Assembly (NCBI GenBank): GCA_030617125.1
Contig: JAUWWA010000106.1
Span: forward strand, 1-6,565
Length of the DNA stretch: 6,565 nt
DNA from: Pirellulales bacterium
Lineage (GTDB): Bacteria; Planctomycetota; Planctomycetia; Pirellulales; Thermoguttaceae
Direction of reading: 5' to 3'
Shown here in pieces: positions 1 through 6,565 of the stretch. Below the pieces are notes generated by a model, which was given only the letters and a program-made list of their open reading frames with translations, was not told where the DNA came from and searched no databases. The translations under genes were made by a program, and so were the position numbers. The stretch's first letter is position 1. Every line of letters starts with the position of its first letter.

Positions 1-78
1 ACGCAAATGGAAAATGTCGGATAAGACGTGGACAAGCACAGGCATCACATGAGCCATAGTGGACGACAAGAAATGCGA

Positions 79-95
79 CTGTCATCGATGGACAG
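79..95 (-). terminator. Weak candidate terminator hairpin
   Basis: A perfect 5-bp inverted repeat (CTGTC at 79-83, GACAG at 91-95) encloses a 7-base loop. It begins 24 bases past the stop codon of the minus-strand FAH-family gene. Read on the minus strand, the bases after the stem are only moderately T-rich (TCGCATTTCTTG). The position suits a terminator for that gene, but the short stem and poor U-tract make this weak. The rest of positions 1-118 shows no gene. Confidence 0.22.
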
Positions 96-118
96 ATGAT
101 AGCGGCATAAGATCCGGC

Positions 119-979
119 TTACTTTGTGTCGTTCTCGGCGACTAGGCGGTTGCGTAACACGCCAACGCCTTCGATCTCGACCTCGACGACATCACCTATC
201 GCCATGGGCTTGGTTTTCCCTGGCGTGCCGGTGAACACAAGATCGCCGGGCTCGAGCGTGACGTACTTGCTGATGAAGCTGACCGTTTGCGGAATGTTGT
301 GGATCATGTTCTTCGTGTTGGTCTTCTGACGCACTTCGCCGTTGACTCGCAATTCCATGCCCAGTTCATCCAGCTTCAGGCCGGACACAATGAAAGGTCC
401 ACACGGGCCAAAAGTATCCGAACCTTTCGCACGCCACCACTGCCGGTCGCTGCTCTGCCAATGACGAGCACTAATATCATTGCCGCACGTAATGCCAAGC
501 ACGTAGTCGAGGGCGTCCGCTTCCGATACGTTCTTCGCCTTCTTGCCGATTACGACGACGACTTCCGCCTCGTAGTGCACCTGTTCATGATCGCTTGGCT
601 GCACAACTTCGCCTTCGTGCGCAAGCAGACTAGAGGGAAGCTTGAAGAATGGTTCGGGTGTTTCCGGCACGGGCGCGTCGCCCAAGTGATCGCGATAATT
701 GCCAGCCAGGGCAATGACCTTTCGGGGCGTGGTGGGAACTAAGATCGTTACATCCGCCAGCTTGTGTGTCTTGTCCGTCGGCGTCCACTTGCCGAACAGA
801 TCCCCTTCGATCTCCTTTACGTTGTCACCCTCTACGACACCATAAACGTCTTTACCGTCGGCACGAAAACGAACGAACTTAGTGACTTTGTTCACGTGAT
901 GGTCGCCCCATGAAACAGAGTGGAGGTTAAGGACCGAGACAAGCAAAGCAAGAAGCACGACTCGAGAAGCGGCAATCAT
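119..979 (-). CDS. Exported fumarylacetoacetate hydrolase (FAH) family protein
   Basis: This 286-residue protein has the FAH fold, whose members hydrolyse, decarboxylate or isomerise C-C bonds of 2-oxo/diketo acids using a divalent metal. Visible family motifs are YRDH at 95-98 (catalytic His region), HYEAE at 135-139 and ND at 167-168 (metal ligands E137, E139, D168), RAKGSDTFGPCGP at 183-195, and FTGTPG at 249-254. The core begins near residue 32, where most relatives start. Before it lies a Sec-like signal peptide: a basic start, a hydrophobic run at about 7-19, and a possible cleavage after SWG (residue 25). The start is well supported, because AAGGA sits 4 bases upstream and the next Met is residue 208. 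The substrate cannot be told from sequence. Most relatives are cytosolic, so export is the odd feature. The gene is divergent from the downstream peptidase gene and appears monocistronic. Confidence 0.88.
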   Translation of the reverse strand: MIAASRVVLLALLVSVLNLHSVSWGDHHVNKVTKFVRFRADGKDVYGVVEGDNVKEIEGDLFGKWTPTDKTHKLADVTILVPTTPRKVIALAGNYRDHLGDAPVPETPEPFFKLPSSLLAHEGEVVQPSDHEQVHYEAEVVVVIGKKAKNVSEADALDYVLGITCGNDISARHWQSSDRQWWRAKGSDTFGPCGPFIVSGLKLDELGMELRVNGEVRQKTNTKNMIHNIPQTVSFISKYVTLEPGDLVFTGTPGKTKPMAIGDVVEVEIEGVGVLRNRLVAENDTK

Positions 980-1225
980 GGCGTTCCTTTCTTCTTTGAC
1001 GGATCATGGTCGTCGGTCAATGGCTAATTCTAATGCGACTCATGACGGGAAGGAAGTATCGGGTTCCAGCTTCAATCTGAGAGATTCCGGCTACAAGGAG
1101 TCTTCGTCGGCTACGCCGTTGAGGACCAGCCGGCTGACATGATTTTATACCTGTTCGTCACATATGTCAAGGACTATTGGAACGCTGGTTGCCCCAATCG
1201 GCCGCCGCGCATACAATCCAACGCC
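980..1225. other. Divergent intergenic region, probable promoters
   Basis: The gap separates the minus-strand FAH-family gene from the plus-strand MtfA-family gene and should hold both promoters. On the minus strand TAGAAT (plus positions 1027-1032) resembles a -10 box (5 of 6 to TATAAT), without a convincing -35. On the plus strand the AT-rich stretch at 1142-1151 (ATTTTATACC) could be a -10 region for the peptidase gene; a transcript starting just after it would leave about 70 bases of leader before the ATG at 1226. An in-frame ATG at 1139 also lies here. No strong operator, palindrome or riboswitch-like element is apparent. Confidence 0.35.
984..988 (-). promoter_or_regulatory. Shine-Dalgarno fixing the FAH-family start
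   Basis: On the minus strand AAGGA lies 4 bases before the ATG at 979-977. It supports the start that includes the signal peptide rather than a later GTG or a family-typical start near residue 32. Confidence 0.6.
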
Positions 1226-1999
1226 ATGCTATTCTCCTGGTTCAGAAGACGACGGCGACGAAAGCTGCTTGCGCAGCCGTTTCCACGAGCGTGGGAGCAT
1301 ATGCTCGAGCAGAACGTCTGGCACTACGCCTACTTGTCGCGCCCACAGCAACGGAAACTCCGCGAGCGGCTGCGCGTGTTCATCGCCGAGAAGGAATGGG
1401 TCGGATGTGGCGGGTTGGAGATGACCGACGAGGTCAAGGTCACCGTGGCCGCCCAGGCGTGTTTGCTACTGCTGGGGATGCCGGGTAACTACTGCTTCGA
1501 CCACGTCCAGACAATCCTCGTGTATCCCGGCGCGTTCCTGCGGCCGTCCGAACTCCAGAACCAATATGGCGTCGTCGACGAGGAAATGGCGGCCCACGGC
1601 GAGGCGTGGCGCCGCGGGCCGGTCATCCTTTCCTGGGACCGCGTCCTCGAAGACGGTCACTATCCTCACGACGGTCACAACCTCGTGCTGCACGAATTCG
1701 CCCATCAAATCGACGCACTCGACGGCGAGATGGGCGGCACGCCTCCGTTGGGCAGCACACGCCAGTGGAAGCGATGGCACGACGTCATGGAAGGGGAGTT
1801 TCACCGTCTGGAGAACGCCGTCCGGCGAGGGTGGCCCACGTTGCTCGACGACTACGGCGCCACCAATCGGGCGGAGTTCTTCGCGGTGGCCACCGAGTGC
1901 TTCTTCGAGCAGCCCGAGGAACTATGGAAACACCATCCGGAGTTATTCGACGTGCTCCACGATTTCTACCGCCTCAACCCGGTCGAGTGGGTGGCGTGA
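1226..1999 (+). CDS. mtfA: MtfA-family zinc-dependent peptidase
   Basis: This 257-residue protein matches the MtfA (Mlc titration factor A) family, cytoplasmic zinc aminopeptidase/peptidases. The E. coli member binds the glucose repressor Mlc and is 265 residues long. The zinc motif HEFAH lies at 156-160 (H156, E157, H160) followed by QID. The third ligand is E217 in RAEFFAVATECFF, spaced from the first His (61 residues) almost as in E. coli (H149 to E212, 63). The C-terminal stretch resembling HPELFDVLHDFYRLNP also fits the family. The N-terminus has a polybasic run R7-K13 after MLFSWF, typical of members starting with this short hydrophobic-basic segment, so I chose the ATG at 1226. An in-frame ATG at 1139 would add 29 residues lacking family resemblance. 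Neither start has a well-placed Shine-Dalgarno. Whether it has an Mlc-like partner here is unknown. Confidence 0.85.
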   Translation: MLFSWFRRRRRRKLLAQPFPRAWEHMLEQNVWHYAYLSRPQQRKLRERLRVFIAEKEWVGCGGLEMTDEVKVTVAAQACLLLLGMPGNYCFDHVQTILVYPGAFLRPSELQNQYGVVDEEMAAHGEAWRRGPVILSWDRVLEDGHYPHDGHNLVLHEFAHQIDALDGEMGGTPPLGSTRQWKRWHDVMEGEFHRLENAVRRGWPTLLDDYGATNRAEFFAVATECFFEQPEELWKHHPELFDVLHDFYRLNPVEWVA

Positions 2000-2171
2000 T
2001 CGGTGTCCCTCATCTTCCGCTTCGCCGGCGGGCATAACCGGCTGGTTTGGACGGGCAGAGAACCTCTCGTAATCGCCCCCCTTCTCAAACGGCCCACCGC
2101 GCTGGTAAGATTATGGGTTGGCGACCGCCACCAAGCCCAAACCAGGCAATTGAAGGAAGGTCAGGAAGAAA

Positions 2172-3233
<1,062 letters not shown>

Positions 3234-3254
3234 CTGCCGCCGGCCTGGAGGGCG

Positions 3255-3263
3255 TGGTAGAAT
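3255..3263 (+). promoter_or_regulatory. Candidate extended -10 promoter for the small TA locus
   Basis: TGGTAGAAT, in an otherwise GC-rich gap after recA, combines a TGn extension with TAGAAT (5 of 6 to TATAAT). No recognisable -35 is found 16-18 bases upstream, as can happen with extended -10 promoters. It would start transcription about 45 bases before the truncated toxin frame. Confidence 0.3.
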
Positions 3264-3313
3264 AATAAAGCCGCGACCGGTGGCCGCGCCCGAAGAGGGG
3301 AGACTGACCGCCA

Positions 3314-3484
3314 ATGCCAAGCGTCTACATCGAGACGACGATTCCCAGTTACTTGACTGCTATCCCAAGCCGCGATCTGGTTGTCGCCGGTCATCAACAA
3401 GTCACGCACGCGTGGTGGCGGACGGCGAAGGATCAATTCGACGTGTTCATGTCCGAGAAGGAAGCAGTAGGAGGCATCGAATGA
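3314..3484 (+). pseudogene. Truncated PIN-domain (VapC-like) toxin remnant
   Basis: This 56-residue frame opens with MPSVYIETTIPSYL and continues with PSRDLVVAGHQQVTHAWW and FDVF, which I recognise as the N-terminus of a VapC-like PIN family whose full members are about 150 residues. PIN toxins are Mg-dependent RNases needing three or four acidic residues spread along the domain. Only the first (E7 in YIET) remains. After FDVFMSE (42-48) the sequence changes to KEAVGGIE and stops, so the central and C-terminal acidic residues are absent. The most likely explanation is an internal deletion with its junction near 3450-3465. The stop overlaps the next start as ATGA (3481-3484), so the downstream partner may still be translated by coupling. 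A GAGGGGAG-like stretch at 3293-3301 is a poorly spaced ribosome site. It could alternatively act as a short leader peptide. Toxin activity is very unlikely. Confidence 0.65.
3469..3474 (+). promoter_or_regulatory. Consensus Shine-Dalgarno of the antitoxin-like gene
   Basis: A perfect AGGAGG ends 6 bases before the ATG at 3481. It decides this start over in-frame upstream codons and over the later ATG at 3496. It lies inside the end of the truncated toxin frame. Confidence 0.75.
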
Positions 3485-3663
3485 ACCACGATCCCATGGT
3501 CGACGAAACTCGTCGAGTCCGCGAGCGTCTTCTCGCCCAATTCGATGGAGACTTGGGCAAGTATGTGGACCACTTGATCGAAGAGCAGGCCAAGGATAGT
3601 GATCGGCTGGTCACAAAGGAAGAAGTCCTCCGCAAGAAGCACGAAAGCGAGGAAACACGCTAA
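3481..3663 (+). CDS. Putative antitoxin partner of the truncated PIN toxin
   Basis: This 60-residue, highly charged protein begins MNHDPMVDETRRVRERL. That resembles the short proteins (DPIVEEVR...R-type starts) commonly paired with PIN toxins of the type whose remnant lies just upstream. Two predicted helical stretches (about 6-20 and 26-37) and a basic-acidic tail rich in E and K fit a small antitoxin that would wrap a toxin. There is no obvious ribbon-helix-helix or AbrB motif. The start is secured by AGGAGG six bases upstream, and it overlaps the toxin frame by ATGA. The antitoxin role is inferred from neighbourhood and N-terminal resemblance. With the toxin truncated it would be an orphan, possibly neutralising a related toxin elsewhere. 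Confidence 0.6.
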   Translation: MNHDPMVDETRRVRERLLAQFDGDLGKYVDHLIEEQAKDSDRLVTKEEVLRKKHESEETR

Positions 3664-3697
3664 CAGCGAGGACGTTGCCCTGGGCTGGAAGAACGCG

Positions 3698-3710
3698 GGG
3701 CCTTCGGCCC
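3698..3710 (+). terminator. Short GC hairpin after the antitoxin-like gene
   Basis: GGGCC and GGCCC flank a TTC loop, giving a 5-bp GC stem about 35 bases after the antitoxin stop and 30 bases before the next start. No T-run follows (next bases GGAAAGG), so it is not a classical intrinsic terminator. It may merely stabilise or attenuate a transcript. Confidence 0.2.
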
Positions 3711-3739
3711 GGAAAGGCCAAGATATGAGAGAATGAGCG

Positions 3740-4120
3740 ATGCGCGACGATTCAAAAATCATTGAAAAGATTCACAAACGGATTGGGAAGCCGGTGTCAT
3801 TCAATTACCCGGGCGATGATGAAGAGGACAAGCTCGGAGTCCTGAAGGACCGGGCGATCATCCGGAGTAATCCCGGAACGAAGGGCGTACCATATTGGGA
3901 TGTCGTCGACCTCATTGTTTTCCCCGATGAACCCGAGCCCGAGTGGATCAGAATCGGATACTACCGTCGTCCGAAGACGACGAATCGGCTCGTTTGGGCA
4001 AGCCAAACAACTATCACAGAACCCATCGGCACGTGGAAGCGCATTCTCTTCAAAGCAGCCCAGGAGAAGCCGTGGTTTCGGGAGCTCTTGGAAGAAATCG
4101 TAAACGAAATCCGGAAGTGA
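3740..4120 (+). CDS. Conserved-looking protein of unknown function, 126 residues
   Basis: I cannot name this family. The protein has no signal peptide or membrane segment and is soluble-looking. It has a charged N-terminal helix (residues 4-16, DSKIIEKIHKRIG), a middle likely to be beta-rich and full of aromatics (Y52, W53, W69, Y74, Y75, W86, W99), and a C-terminal helix around EKPWFRELLEEIVNEI (109-124). The segments GVPYWDVVDLIVF (49-61), EWIRIGYYR (68-76) and VWASQTTITEP (85-95) look like conserved cores. No catalytic signature is evident. The ATG at 3740 has only a weak purine-rich ribosome site (GAGA near 3727-3731). Its stop (4118-4120) directly abuts an ATG at 4121 in frame with the downstream protease, so the two may be co-transcribed. 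Its composition is less GC-rich than that of the flanking recA and protease genes. Confidence 0.7.
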   Translation: MRDDSKIIEKIHKRIGKPVSFNYPGDDEEDKLGVLKDRAIIRSNPGTKGVPYWDVVDLIVFPDEPEPEWIRIGYYRRPKTTNRLVWASQTTITEPIGTWKRILFKAAQEKPWFRELLEEIVNEIRK

Positions 4121-4171
4121 ATGAATTTTGCAGACAAGCCCATACGTTGTCGCTCCGGCAACTGGTCAAGC

Positions 4172-5629
4172 ATGTTCCGTATCCAATCCGCCGCAATCTT
4201 GCTTCTCTGCGTGGGTATTCCGGGCATACTCCGCGCTCAGGAATCGTCGTCGGGCATCGAGGCGACAGCGGCGATCGAAAAGGCGTTGGTCGACGTGATC
4301 GCCCGGGCCGAGAAGTCGGTGGTCGCCAGTGCCCGGGTGAGGGTCGAACGGGCCGGCGAGACGTTCGGCTTCGAGACACGGCCCGATCCGTTCGGCCGCC
4401 GGCCGATCCCTGCTTCTAAACCGGAGCCGACCGATCCCGATTTCATCCCCAACGAATACGGCGCCGGCGTGGTCGTCGGCCGCGGGCTGATCCTGACCGC
4501 CTACCACGTGCTGGGCGAGGAGAGCCTGTATTACGTCACGACGCACGAGCGGAAGGTATACCAGGCGTGGGTCAAGGGCGCCGATCCCCGCAGCGACCTG
4601 GCCGTGCTGGGGATCGAGGCGGCCGAGTTGCCGCCGATCCGCTTCGGCGACGCCGCCGGCGTGAAGAAAGGTCAGATCGTTGTCACGTTGGGCAATCCGC
4701 ACGCCATCGCCCGCGATGGCCAGGTGAGCGCCGGTTGGGGGATCGTCTCGAACCTCGCCCGAAAGGTCCCGCCCGTGCCCGGCGAGCCCGCCTCTACCGG
4801 CAAACCAACCTTGCACCACTTCGGCACGCTCATCCAGACCGACGCCAAGTTGAACCTGGGCGCCAGCGGTGGGCCGCTGTTGAACCTCAAAGGTGAGATG
4901 ATCGGGCTGAGCGTTGCGCTGGCCGCCACGGCCGGATACGAAACCGCCGCCGGATACGCCATCCCCGTCGACGCTACCTTCCGACGCGTCGTCGAGACGC
5001 TCAAGCTCGGCCGTGAGGTCGAGTACGGATTCCTCGGCATCCAGCCGGGCAACCTGACCCAGCAGGAAGTGCTCGCCGGGATGCACGGCATTCGCGTTCA
5101 TCGCGTGCTTCCCGGCACGCCGGCCGATCGATACGGTCTGCGGGAAGACGACGTCGTCACTGCCGTCAACGGCCGGCCGATCCACGAATCGGACGCCCTG
5201 GTGTTGGAGGTAGGCAGGCTGCCCGTCGAGGCGGTCGCGCGGCTGAGCCTGCTGCGCAACAACCGAAGACGCACGGTCAACGTCACCTTGGCGAAATACC
5301 CGGTTCGCGGCAAGAAAATCGTTACCGCGCCGCCACCGAGTTGGCGCGGCATGAGAATCGACTATCCGACGGCGTTTGTCGATCCGGACCCCCTGGCGCA
5401 GGCCGGGATGACGATGTTCGGCGAAGGCGTGATCGTCGTTGACGTGGAGAAACACAGCCCGGCATGGGAGGCGGGGCTGCGTCGCGGGATGCTCATCACT
5501 AGAGTCGGCCGCGTGAACGTCCGCACGCCCAAGGAGTTCCGCGCGGCGGTCGCCCGGCACTTCGGGCCGGTCCAACTCCACATGGCCGACGAAGAAACGC
5601 CGCTGCGGACGGTGACGCCGGGGTCCTAA
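4172..5629 (+). CDS. Exported HtrA/Deg-like serine protease with two PDZ domains
   Basis: This 485-residue trypsin-like serine protease probably acts in envelope protein quality control, degrading misfolded exported proteins. A signal peptide (MFRIQ, hydrophobic 7-20, likely cleavage after LRA at residue 22) precedes the protease domain. The catalytic triad is H112 (LTAYHVLG), D142 (SDLAVL) and S232 (GASGGP). PDZ1 spans about 284-375, starting YGFLGIQPG and containing PGTPADRYGLREDDVV. PDZ2 spans about 415-475 with SPAWEAGLRRGMLI. Two PDZ domains and this length fit Deg proteases. GASGGP replaces the usual GNSGGP, and a Pro/Asp-rich insert sits before the first beta strands (about 70-92). I chose the ATG at 4172 because it begins a compact signal peptide; the in-frame ATG at 4121 would add 17 residues and abut the upstream stop. 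Neither has a strong ribosome site. I withhold a degP/degQ symbol. Confidence 0.88.
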   Translation: MFRIQSAAILLLCVGIPGILRAQESSSGIEATAAIEKALVDVIARAEKSVVASARVRVERAGETFGFETRPDPFGRRPIPASKPEPTDPDFIPNEYGAGVVVGRGLILTAYHVLGEESLYYVTTHERKVYQAWVKGADPRSDLAVLGIEAAELPPIRFGDAAGVKKGQIVVTLGNPHAIARDGQVSAGWGIVSNLARKVPPVPGEPASTGKPTLHHFGTLIQTDAKLNLGASGGPLLNLKGEMIGLSVALAATAGYETAAGYAIPVDATFRRVVETLKLGREVEYGFLGIQPGNLTQQEVLAGMHGIRVHRVLPGTPADRYGLREDDVVTAVNGRPIHESDALVLEVGRLPVEAVARLSLLRNNRRRTVNVTLAKYPVRGKKIVTAPPPSWRGMRIDYPTAFVDPDPLAQAGMTMFGEGVIVVDVEKHSPAWEAGLRRGMLITRVGRVNVRTPKEFRAAVARHFGPVQLHMADEETPLRTVTPGS

Positions 5630-5650
5630 CCACGAAAAGAGTATTGTGAA

Positions 5651-5899
5651 ATGAATGAAACGGAACTGCTAACCCGAATCACGTCCAATCCGCAGATCTA
5701 CGGCGGCAAGCCGATCATTCGAGGCCACCGCCTGGCGGTCGAGCATGTGATCGGCATGCTGGCGGCCGGCTCCACCGAAGAAGAACTGCTGGCCGGCTAC
5801 GACTGGCTTGAGCCCGAGGATATTCGTGCTTGCCTGGCATACGCCCGCCGGTGTCTTGCCGGCGAACGCGTCGAGCCGGCCATTGCGGGAACCAATTGA
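5651..5899 (+). CDS. DUF433 domain protein, putative antitoxin
   Basis: This 82-residue protein is a DUF433 family member. It shows the signature NPQIYGGKPIIRGHRLAVEHV (13-33), then GMLAAGSTEEELLAGYDWLEPEDIRACLAYARR (35-67). These proteins are small helical, probably DNA-binding through a helix-turn-helix. They are usually encoded directly before a DUF5615 PIN-like protein, exactly as here, and are regarded as antitoxins of such pairs. RGHR replaces the more common RGTR, a variant I associate with the same pairing. It starts 21 bases after the protease stop, with only a modest AAAAGAG ribosome site at 5635-5641. Its stop overlaps the next start as TGATG, implying translational coupling. TA function is inferred from family and arrangement. 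Confidence 0.88.
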   Translation: MNETELLTRITSNPQIYGGKPIIRGHRLAVEHVIGMLAAGSTEEELLAGYDWLEPEDIRACLAYARRCLAGERVEPAIAGTN

Positions 5900-6261
5900 T
5901 GCGAGTGTTGCTCGATTCTTGCGTGTGGGAGCCCGCCGCCGCCGAGATTCGCGCTGGGGACCACGACGTCAGTAGCGTCAACGACTGGGGCGGCGACCCG
6001 GGCGATGAGGTGATCCTCCGACGCAGCGTCGAAGAAAACAGAACCCTCGTCACGCTGGACAAAGACTTTGGCAATCTGGTCTTCGTCCTCGGCCAACCGC
6101 ACCGGGGCATTGTGCGGCTAGTGGGCCTTCCGGCGCGTGAACCAGGACGGATGGTGCTGGATGTGTTGGCAAGGTTTCAACGAGAATTGGAAGAGAACGC
6201 CTTGATCGTGGTTGAAACCGACCGAGTGCGCCTCCGCATGCCGCCGGTCGATGCCGAATAG
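5899..6261 (+). CDS. DUF5615 PIN-like protein, putative toxin nuclease
   Basis: This 120-residue protein belongs to the DUF5615 PIN-like family, predicted metal-dependent RNases of TA-type pairs. Acidic residues lie where PIN-like folds need them: D6 in VLLDSCVW, D36 and E37 in DPGDEVILRR, and D54 and D56 in TLVTLDKDFG. HRGIVRLVGLP (82-92) and a C-terminal RVRLRMPP beta strand also match the family. The length is full, with no frameshift or missing acidic residue, so the gene looks intact. The ATG at 5899 shares a base with the upstream stop (TGATG). GGGA at 5887-5890 may serve as ribosome site. An upstream in-frame ATG at 5830 would overlap the partner by 70 bases and lacks family resemblance. 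Cellular target and actual toxicity are unknown. Confidence 0.85.
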   Translation: MRVLLDSCVWEPAAAEIRAGDHDVSSVNDWGGDPGDEVILRRSVEENRTLVTLDKDFGNLVFVLGQPHRGIVRLVGLPAREPGRMVLDVLARFQRELEENALIVVETDRVRLRMPPVDAE

Positions 6262-6303
6262 GACGCCCACCGTCAGTATTGCCTCCGTTCGTTGCTCGGT
6301 ATC

Positions 6304-6565
6304 TTACTTCCCACCCAATTTCGCCCGGCCGAGGGCTTCGTAGATGGGGCCATGGGGCGTCAATTGGCTGGAAAAGACGGTCGCCTGGCGAACGCTTAAG
6401 CGGCCGGCGTCGAAATCGGCGTGCTGCTTGACGAGCCGGCCCAGCTCGGCCACGCCCGGGCCGCCGCGACGCACCCGGCCGATCTTCCGAGGCGGGCCGA
6501 CGCCGAGAAACTGCATGCGCAAGACCAGGTTCTCCACCGCCGCCTCCAACTGATCGTCCACCGCG
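6304..6565 (-). CDS. C-terminal part of an unidentified protein, cut by the window edge
   Basis: An open frame enters from position 6565 and ends at a TAA (6306-6304), giving at least 87 residues with no stop. Codons strongly favour G or C at the third position, as in the nearby GC-rich genes, which supports real coding. The visible part includes PPRKIGRVRRGGPGVAELG, a basic Gly/Arg-rich stretch, then HADFDAGRLSVRQATVF and a tail ending GRAKLGGK. I do not recognise a family. A GTG at 6561 could in principle be a start, but the frame stays open upstream of it and an incomplete gene is more likely. It converges on the DUF5615 gene, separated by 42 bases without a clear terminator. Confidence 0.6.
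   Translation of the reverse strand, partial: AVDDQLEAAVENLVLRMQFLGVGPPRKIGRVRRGGPGVAELGRLVKQHADFDAGRLSVRQATVFSSQLTPHGPIYEALGRAKLGGK

Noticed and set aside
287..742. Plus-strand open frame opposite the FAH-family gene
   Set aside because: The minus-strand frame carries all FAH motifs and a ribosome site. The plus frame matches nothing I recognise.
2026..2045. GCCGG...CCGGC hairpin after the MtfA-family gene
   Set aside because: The stem is only 5 bp with a 9-base loop and no T-run, so it does not qualify as a terminator.
2042..2058. Possible SOS box upstream of recA (CTG...CAG)
   Set aside because: The spacing is 11 bases rather than 10 and the interior does not match the E. coli consensus. 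No GAAC-N4-GTTC type box is present either.
3270..3290. GC-rich imperfect palindrome after recA considered as a terminator
   Set aside because: Pairing is interrupted, there is no proper loop, and no T-run follows.
4166..5581. A 471-codon open frame on the minus strand opposite the protease gene
   Set aside because: It is the antisense shadow of a GC-rich gene whose plus-strand frame has a full catalytic triad, two PDZ domains and a signal peptide. The minus frame shows no family motif.

Overview
The window looks like a chromosomal segment of a GC-rich planctomycete-type bacterium. The evidence is a RecA with an Ala/Ser/Lys-rich N-terminal tail, several exported proteins, and small PIN-type toxin/antitoxin genes between housekeeping genes. 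This taxonomic guess rests on general resemblance only; there is no rRNA or other marker here. Base composition is uneven. The recA and trypsin-like protease genes are clearly GC-rich, and the short genes between them are visibly less so.

Layout. Positions 1-118 hold no gene, only a weak hairpin that could end the first gene. A minus-strand gene (119-979) encodes a fumarylacetoacetate-hydrolase-fold protein with an unexpected signal peptide. A divergent gap follows, then a plus-strand MtfA-type zinc peptidase (start at 1226 preferred) and recA (2172-3233). Downstream of recA lies a small toxin-antitoxin locus. Its PIN toxin is cut to 56 codons (3314-3484), but the ATGA-overlapping 60-residue partner (3481-3663) is intact with a perfect Shine-Dalgarno. 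Next come an aromatic-rich 126-residue protein of unknown function (3740-4120) and an exported trypsin-like serine protease with two PDZ domains (4172-5629). A second, apparently intact module pairs DUF433 with DUF5615 (5651-5899 and 5899-6261, TGATG overlap). The window ends in the C-terminal part of a minus-strand gene that runs off the edge.

How the genes relate. The two TA-like pairs are each tightly coupled. The unknown gene and the protease gene may be co-transcribed: if the protease started at 4121, the two reading frames would touch. The other genes look like independent units: RecA in recombination and DNA repair, MtfA in cytoplasmic proteolysis or regulation, the PDZ protease in envelope quality control, and the FAH-fold enzyme possibly outside the cytoplasm. 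I do not see a clear, previously undescribed multi-gene system. The best leads are the decayed toxin beside a preserved partner, the exported FAH-fold enzyme, the unusual RecA P-loop, and the unknown 126-residue protein.
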